Shown here one piece after another: positions 6,934 through 11,373 of a DNA stretch of 11,373 bases. Both the position numbers and the translations under genes were made by a program. The notes under the pieces are model-generated. The model saw only the letters and a program-made list of their open reading frames with translations, had not been told where the DNA came from and searched no databases. The first letter of the stretch is position 1. Each line of letters begins with the position of its first letter. This DNA comes from Bacteroidota bacterium (GTDB lineage Bacteria > Bacteroidota > Ignavibacteria > Ignavibacteriales > Melioribacteraceae). The DNA lies in assembly GCA_021814855.1 (NCBI GenBank), contig JAKAHQ010000015.1, forward strand, positions 1-11,373. The letters run 5' to 3'.

Positions 6934-9393
6934 TTATCCTTCGCCGCCGCCGTTCATTCCGCCCTGGTCGTCTCCACCATTATTGTTCTGCATTCCTTCT
7001 TCGCCGTGGTCGTTGTTTGAATTGTTGCTAAGGTTCAATCTTAAATTCAGCATTACCATCGGAGATTCTCGTTCGAAATGCCGTAAACTATAAAAGTCGG
7101 GCGACTGATTTACAATTTGGAATTTTGCAGTTCCAAGAATATCTCTAACTTGAAGAGTGGCTGTAATTAATTTATCGAACAACTGCTGTTTTATAGCAAA
7201 GTTGGTAATAAAGAATCCTTCGCGGTTTCCTTGAGATGTTGCCGAAGGACTGTTGTACCAAACATTAACCTGCACCTGCGTGTTTTCGGCGATCTTGATG
7301 CTGTTGTTAAATCGAGCGTTCCAATTAAAACTCTGGTTGGTTTCTATATTGTCTGCCGGAGAACCCTCGATCTTATAATTATAAATATTGCCCATCAGGT
7401 TTACATTCCAATTTTTAATCGGGTCGAAGTTGGAAAACAATTCAACTCCCAGCGAATAATCCTTTCCAATGTTCTTTGTAGTTTGGAGCGTGACGGTCTC
7501 CGAATAAACCGAAAGCACTCTTTCGATTTTATTTTTCGTCTGCCTGTAATATGTGTCGATTGAGAAAACGCTGTTGCCTATAAGAGTTTGAAAACCGAGT
7601 TCGTAAGAATCGATGTACTCTGGCTGCAGTGAGGGGTTGCCGACGCGAACATTGTAAGCGTCAATCCATGTTTGGAAAGGTTCCATCTGCCAATCGCGTG
7701 GGCGATTGATCCTTCTTGTATAACTTGCCATCAACTGGTAACCCGCTCCGATGCCGAAAGAAAAATGCGCCGAGGGAAAATAATCCCATCGATCAATGGA
7801 AAATTTCTCGTTCATCTCCGGCACCTCGATATCGCGGCCGGTATATTCGGTTCGTACACCGAGTTTGTAACCGAGACTGTCTATTTTGCTCGTATAGATG
7901 GAGTACAACGCGTAATCGTTTTTGGCGTACTTGGAATGGTTGTCGTATAGAGAATTGTTCTCGAACAATTGTGTTGCCGGATTAAAAGTGAGCAGCCCGG
8001 TTTTATCATCGGAATTTTCATGAGTACCCTGGTAGCCCGCCTCGAATTTAGAAACGGAAGTGAAGGGAAGCGTATAATCCAGCTTTGTTTGTAGCTCGTT
8101 GCCGGGTCCGTTTTCCGTTGTAGTTTTACCGTCTGTAATTATTTCGCCGCTGAATAATTTATTGGTAGAACTTTCATCCGATGTTTCCGCATCGTAATGA
8201 ACTTCGGCAACAAGCTCGTGACCGCTGTCGTTGAACGGGTGTTTGTAATTTCCGAAAACCGAAATTTCATGACCGGATCTGCTTCCCTCGGACTTGCTGA
8301 TGAAATATTGCTGAGCCGGATCCATTGTATTCCATTGACTGTAATTAAGTGCCGAGTTATCGCTGTGCGACCGGTTGTTGTATCTGCCGCCCAAGGTTAA
8401 GAGTCTTTTAGCTCCGAAGTCGAATGAAACTGAACCGCGAAGATTAAAAGATTCGTTGCCGTGGTTCGAAGTTCCGTCTGACTTGTAATAATAAGTTTGC
8501 CCGTCTGCATTGTTCCAGTTATTTTCGTTTTGAGTGCCAAAGAACACGCGGTTGTTATAGCCGATGCCTAAGTTAGCTTGAATAAAATTATTCCGGAAAT
8601 CTGCGGTAGCATCTCCGCCGTATTTATTTCTAACACCGAGATTCAAATTAAACAGACTTGTAATGCCCCACTTGTTTGTTTTCTTCATTATAATATTGAT
8701 GATGCCGGCTGTACCTTCGGGGTCGTATTTAGCCGAGGGATTGGTAATGATTTCAATATTTTCTATCGAGCTTGCTTGAATTTGCTGTAGCGCCTCGTTG
8801 GGATCCAGAATTGTCGGTCGTCCGTCAATTAGAACCTGGAAGTTGCCGCTTCCTCTTAAACTTACGTTGCCGTCGATATCGACAGTGATTGAGGGCACGT
8901 TTTCAAGCACATCAACCGCGGTGCCGGATATCGTTGAAAGGTTTTCTCCCACACTGATAACTTTCTTATCTATTTGATATGAAATAGGAGAACGGGTTCC
9001 GCTGACAACAATATCGTTCATCTTCATATCGCTTGGCGTCAATGAAATTTTTCCAAGACTAACCGGTTTGCCGTTTTCCTTCTTAAAGCTTTTAACCAAA
9101 TGATTTTTATAGCCGACGTAGCTTATTCTCATAAAGTAAGTTCCTGCCGGAACGTTTTCCAAAACGAATTGTCCTTTCGTATCTGTAGCTGCGCCGGTAA
9201 CCTGGGTGCTGTCGGCTCTTCTTATAAGAACAACTGTTGCAAATTCTATCGGAGTGTTTGTTTGTAAATCGACAACCCTACCGGTAACGGAATTATTCTG
9301 CGTGTTGTTTTTGGGCTGTGAATAAAAATTTGCGCTGGCAATTAAAAGAAAAAAAATTGAAATGGTTAGGGAAGAGTAAAATCTAGATCTCAT
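6934..9393 (-). CDS. Outer-membrane beta-barrel receptor (TonB-dependent type, CarboxypepD_reg + plug)
   Basis: An 819-residue outer-membrane protein. From the ATG at 9391-9393 there is a signal peptide (1-25, MRSRFYSS then a hydrophobic run ending FYSQ). A carboxypeptidase-regulatory-like domain follows at about 33-118 (SVTGRVVDLQTNTPIEFATV ... GYKNHLV). A plug domain spans about 140-238 (LENVPSITVDIDGNVSLRGS, VLIDGRPTILDPN, IENIEIITNPSAKYDPEGTA). The rest, to about 788, alternates short strands and loops as in a large beta-barrel. This architecture matches Bacteroidota-type outer-membrane beta-barrel family proteins related to TonB-dependent receptors. I see no unmistakable TonB box and no SusD-like partner, so the ligand is unknown. 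The last 31 residues form a hydrophilic Asn/Gly/Glu tail instead of ending at an aromatic barrel strand. An in-frame ATG at 9444 would put 17 polar residues before the signal peptide and is less likely. Confidence 0.9.
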   Translation of the reverse strand: MRSRFYSSLTISIFFLLIASANFYSQPKNNTQNNSVTGRVVDLQTNTPIEFATVVLIRRADSTQVTGAATDTKGQFVLENVPAGTYFMRISYVGYKNHLVKSFKKENGKPVSLGKISLTPSDMKMNDIVVSGTRSPISYQIDKKVISVGENLSTISGTAVDVLENVPSITVDIDGNVSLRGSGNFQVLIDGRPTILDPNEALQQIQASSIENIEIITNPSAKYDPEGTAGIINIIMKKTNKWGITSLFNLNLGVRNKYGGDATADFRNNFIQANLGIGYNNRVFFGTQNENNWNNADGQTYYYKSDGTSNHGNESFNLRGSVSFDFGAKRLLTLGGRYNNRSHSDNSALNYSQWNTMDPAQQYFISKSEGSRSGHEISVFGNYKHPFNDSGHELVAEVHYDAETSDESSTNKLFSGEIITDGKTTTENGPGNELQTKLDYTLPFTSVSKFEAGYQGTHENSDDKTGLLTFNPATQLFENNSLYDNHSKYAKNDYALYSIYTSKIDSLGYKLGVRTEYTGRDIEVPEMNEKFSIDRWDYFPSAHFSFGIGAGYQLMASYTRRINRPRDWQMEPFQTWIDAYNVRVGNPSLQPEYIDSYELGFQTLIGNSVFSIDTYYRQTKNKIERVLSVYSETVTLQTTKNIGKDYSLGVELFSNFDPIKNWNVNLMGNIYNYKIEGSPADNIETNQSFNWNARFNNSIKIAENTQVQVNVWYNSPSATSQGNREGFFITNFAIKQQLFDKLITATLQVRDILGTAKFQIVNQSPDFYSLRHFERESPMVMLNLRLNLSNNSNNDHGEEGMQNNNGGDDQGGMNGGGEG

Positions 9394-9402
9394 ATGATCC
9401 TG

Positions 9403-9408
9403 TCCTTT
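9403..9408 (-). promoter_or_regulatory. Ribosome binding site fixing the receptor start
   Basis: The minus strand reads AAAGGA, 9 nt before the ATG at 9391-9393. The in-frame upstream ATG at 9444 has no comparable site and would bury the signal peptide, so this site decides the start. Confidence 0.7.
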
Positions 9409-9722
9409 GTTTATCGTGTTTCGAGAAATTAAATAACTCGGCATTTATCAGACAGTGATGTTCGAATCCTGGTTTAAATCAAAAAAAATTTTCTAAAAAT
9501 ATTTAAACTGACCAGACTACTCGTTGTGTAGAATTTATCGAAGCATTAAAATGCATTTCACCCTAAGCGATTGCTGTCTTTATGTGATGGATTATTAATC
9601 AATGCATCGGTAGATACGTTGAAAATCCGTAAAAATCACTTTGCCTAATGCAAATTAGCAGTGCGTGAATTAGAAATTGTCACACACACTTCACGAGTTG
9701 TAAAAAATTGTCACGAATTGAG

Positions 9723-9747
9723 CATAACCGGCTATCAACCGGTTATG
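9723..9747 (-). terminator. Hairpin downstream of yebC
   Basis: A perfect 9-bp stem CATAACCGG (9723-9731) with CCGGTTATG (9739-9747), 7-nt loop, beginning 17 nt after the yebC stop. The minus-strand side lacks a T run directly after the stem, so it is a probable rather than classical terminator. Confidence 0.6.
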
Positions 9748-9764
9748 TTTATTATCGGAAAAGT

Positions 9765-10475
9765 TTATTGCATATTATGATAGACCGACTGCACATCGTC
9801 GTCTTCGTTGAGAGCTTCGATCAAATCGTTAACTTCTTTTTTCTGTTCATCGTTCAATTCTTTGTAGTTAACCGGAATGTACTGAAGTTCGGTTCCGCCT
9901 ATTTCAATCTTTCTTTCTTCAAGAGCTTTCTGCATCGTGCCGAATTCCTGGAAGGGAGTATAGATATATATGTTTTCATCGTCGTATGATAAATCGTCGA
10001 GTCCGAAATCAATTAATTCCAGTTCGAACGATTCCAAATCTTTAACCTGCGATTTTGCTAATTTAAAAAAGCACTTACGTTCGCACATAAACGCTAAAGA
10101 ACCGGCATTACCAAGCGAGCCCTCGGATTTTCGAAAAATGTGGCGCACGTTTGCAACTGTTCTCGTAGGATTATCGGTCGCGCATTCGACAAGAACTGCA
10201 ATTCCGTGCGGGGCATAACCTTCGTAAAAAATTTCCTGGTACCCGGTTGTATCTTTTGACGAAGCTCTTTTAATAGCGGCTTCAACTTTATCTTTAGGCA
10301 TGTTAACGCTTTTGGCATTTTGTATTGCGTTCCTAAGTTTTGAATTCCCGTTAGGATCGGAACCGCCGGACTTAACTGCAATTTCTATTTCCTTTCTTAC
10401 CCGGTTAAACGCTTTGGACATTCGTGCGTAACGAGCAAACATTACGTGTTTCCTGGTTTCAAAAATTCTACCCAT
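9765..10475 (-). CDS. yebC: YebC/PmpR/TACO1 family protein
   Basis: A 236-residue cytoplasmic protein of the YebC family, at its usual length. The N-terminal helical domain (about 1-75) begins MGRIFETRKHVMFARYARMS, the variant typical of the Bacteroidota side of the tree, where proteobacterial proteins start MAGHSKW. It continues with SDPNGNSKLRNAIQNAKSVN and MPKDKVEAAIKRASSKD. Central motifs are YEGYAPHGIAVLVECATDNP and RTVANVRHIFRKSEGSLG, followed by the acidic C-terminal domain. The family was named as DNA-binding transcriptional regulators; later work on bacterial YebC and mitochondrial TACO1 points to a role in translation at difficult (proline-rich) sequences. Which applies here cannot be told from sequence. 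The frequent neighbour ruvC is absent. The start has only a weak GAGAAAG upstream. It is probably its own transcription unit between two hairpins. Confidence 0.94.
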   Translation of the reverse strand: MGRIFETRKHVMFARYARMSKAFNRVRKEIEIAVKSGGSDPNGNSKLRNAIQNAKSVNMPKDKVEAAIKRASSKDTTGYQEIFYEGYAPHGIAVLVECATDNPTRTVANVRHIFRKSEGSLGNAGSLAFMCERKCFFKLAKSQVKDLESFELELIDFGLDDLSYDDENIYIYTPFQEFGTMQKALEERKIEIGGTELQYIPVNYKELNDEQKKEVNDLIEALNEDDDVQSVYHNMQ

Positions 10476-10519
10476 AATTCTTTCTCACGGTTTAAAAGTT
10501 TGTAACTAATTTTTCGACG

Positions 10520-10548
10520 GGTAAATTTAATAATTGGCAGGTAAATTT
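10520..10548. repeat. Two phased direct repeats GGTAAATTT upstream of yebC
   Basis: GGTAAATTT occurs at 10520-10528 and again at 10540-10548, a 20-bp period or about two helical turns. The pair lies 45-73 bp upstream of the yebC start, where promoter or operator elements are expected. Both copies are AT-rich, so chance is possible. Confidence 0.4.
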
Positions 10549-10611
10549 TTACGTATAATTCTTCCGCTTTTAGCAGAAAAATTTTCCATGAAGCGAAATC
10601 ATTTAATAAGA

Positions 10612-10632
10612 AAACCGGCTTTTTACCGGCTT
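10612..10632 (-). terminator. Terminator overlapping the end of the nucleotidyltransferase gene
   Basis: On the minus strand AAGCCGG (10632-10626) pairs with CCGGTTT (10618-10612) with one G-T wobble, around a TAAAAAG loop, with T-rich sequence in and after the 3' arm. The 5' arm is inside the last codons and the stop TAA lies in the loop. Confidence 0.6.
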
Positions 10633-11373
10633 AATTGGAAATTATCAATCGGTTCGGATTTTATAACCGTATAAAGCAGTTCGGAATCATCTGCTTGCCG
10701 GTCAATATTTTTTGCAAATGAAAGATTAAACCTTTCGATATCGTAAGCAACTCTTTGTTCTTCGCCCCAGTCGCTCCAGTAAATATCCGGAATTTCCAGC
10801 ACCGCAAGATTTGGTCCGATCTTTTCCAAAAAATCTTTGGAAAAATTTATTTCGGGAATGAATTTGAAATATTTGTCAATAGCTATTTCCTCGTTTACCG
10901 TTCCGATGTTTTCATATATCGGTTCGAAGGATTGCATTAAATGAGGAAGGCGGAAATGCATTTGTTGAAGAATGGTTCCGCTTTTAGCAACAACAATAAA
11001 TGTATTGATTAAACTTCCATTCTTAAAAAGAGAAGCCGCTGTTGTTAAATCCGGCTTCTCCCAAAATTTATCTACCTTATGAAATTTATGTTCTGTGCCG
11101 TAACTTATTTCTTCCCCCTGCTGAATCCATCCCAAACCGGATTCAATCCGGTCCGGGCGAACGCCAATCATTACAATTAATTCCGGGTTCTTTTCGACGA
11201 AGATGCTCGCTTCCTTGACATAGTTAATGAATTTGTTCTCTTCCAAGATAAAATGATCGGAAGGAAAAATTGTCACTGTCGAACCCGGGTCGGATCTATA
11301 AATTTTCGAGACCGGAAGAAGAATCCCAGCGCTTGTTTCGCGAGGACAAGGTTGGACAATGATTGTTTCTTCC
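10623..11373 (-). CDS. Sugar-phosphate nucleotidyltransferase, mannose-1-phosphate guanylyltransferase-like (5' end beyond window)
   Basis: The frame is open from the window edge to TAA at 10623-10625, giving 249 visible residues. The family joins GTP and mannose-1-phosphate into GDP-mannose, a cytoplasmic precursor for glycans. Visible landmarks are IIVQPCPRETSAGILLPVSK at the start, TVTIFPSDHFI with the conserved Asp-His, PELIVMIGVRPDRIESGLGW, then KVDKFWEKPD and LINTFIVVAKS, and a closing PDIYWSDWGEEQRVAYDIER. The nucleotide-binding loop (GxGxRLWPLS) should lie upstream, outside the window. A GTG at 11274-11276 is an internal valine (STVTIFPSDH), not a start, because conserved sequence continues upstream. 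The protein ends after the transferase domain with no isomerase cupin, so it is the short form. Mannose-1-phosphate is the best guess; other sugar phosphates are possible. Confidence 0.87.
   Translation of the reverse strand, partial: EETIIVQPCPRETSAGILLPVSKIYRSDPGSTVTIFPSDHFILEENKFINYVKEASIFVEKNPELIVMIGVRPDRIESGLGWIQQGEEISYGTEHKFHKVDKFWEKPDLTTAASLFKNGSLINTFIVVAKSGTILQQMHFRLPHLMQSFEPIYENIGTVNEEIAIDKYFKFIPEINFSKDFLEKIGPNLAVLEIPDIYWSDWGEEQRVAYDIERFNLSFAKNIDRQADDSELLYTVIKSEPIDNFQLSR

Larger units (their letters stand above)
9394..9764. other. Intergenic region between yebC and receptor gene, with short repeats
   Basis: No gene is visible in these 371 bp. Next to the receptor lies an inverted repeat GTTTAAAT (9472-9479) and ATTTAAAC (9501-9508) around an A/T-only-like core, then a palindrome GCATTAAAATGC (9543-9554) and a small stem CTAAT/ATTAG (9645-9649, 9654-9658). 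Farther out are direct repeats AAATTGTCAC (9674-9683 and 9705-9714) and TCACGAGTTG/TCACGAATTG (9691-9700, 9711-9720). The receptor promoter should lie here on the minus strand, but I could not pick convincing -35 and -10 boxes. Confidence 0.5.

Noticed and set aside
9394..9444. ATG at 9442-9444 as the receptor start
   Set aside because: It would place 17 polar residues ahead of a textbook signal peptide, and it lacks the AAAGGA site present before the ATG at 9391-9393.
11274..11276. GTG as start of a 217-residue nucleotidyltransferase
   Set aside because: The frame continues upstream to the window edge with family-conserved sequence (VQPCPRETSAGILLP), so this GTG is an internal valine in the strand before FPSDH.

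Overview
The window reads as an ordinary stretch of chromosome from a Gram-negative member of the Bacteroidota/Chlorobiota/Ignavibacteriota group, most likely an Ignavibacteria-like organism (inference). The clues are an outer-membrane beta-barrel receptor with an N-terminal carboxypeptidase-regulatory-like domain, the YebC variant that starts MGRIFETRK rather than MAGHSKW, a secreted M1 aminopeptidase with a GGMEHQT motif, and a methylmalonyl-CoA mutase whose cobalamin domain is on another polypeptide. The cold-shock gene has a full Shine-Dalgarno site and the tRNA has a TTGACA -35 box, so at least some genes use conventional signals rather than the TAnnTTTG promoters of classic Bacteroidota.

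Layout. 1-966 (minus): 5' part of a secreted M1 aminopeptidase. 967-1160: divergent promoter region. 1161-2483 (plus): acidic amino acid/cation symporter. 2501-4718 (minus): methylmalonyl-CoA mutase catalytic subunit followed by methylmalonyl-CoA epimerase, separated by a 124-bp spacer carrying two opposed arrays of an 8-bp repeat. 4979-5050 (plus): tRNA-Asn with its own promoter and terminator. 5201-5413 (plus): cold-shock protein with terminator. 5590-6804 (plus): NhaA sodium/proton antiporter, converging on a shared hairpin with the next gene. 6934-9393 (minus): large outer-membrane receptor. 9394-9764: repeat-bearing intergenic region. 9765-10475 (minus): YebC family protein. 10623-11373 (minus): sugar-phosphate nucleotidyltransferase of the mannose-1-phosphate guanylyltransferase kind, cut off at its 5' end by the window edge.

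How genes fit together. The epimerase and mutase catalyse consecutive steps linking (S)-methylmalonyl-CoA to succinyl-CoA, so they form a metabolic pair for propionyl-CoA use or propionate formation. The mutase catalytic chain keeps Tyr90 and Arg208, the residues that mark methylmalonyl-CoA specificity against isobutyryl- and 2-hydroxyisobutyryl-CoA mutases, but its B12-binding partner and the MeaB chaperone are not here. The other genes look like independent transcription units.

I saw no mobile element, CRISPR array, toxin-antitoxin pair or defence cassette. No new multi-gene system is visible. The most unusual items are the opposed octamer repeats between mutase and epimerase, a variant sodium-site motif in the symporter, and short helically phased direct repeats upstream of yebC and upstream of the receptor gene.
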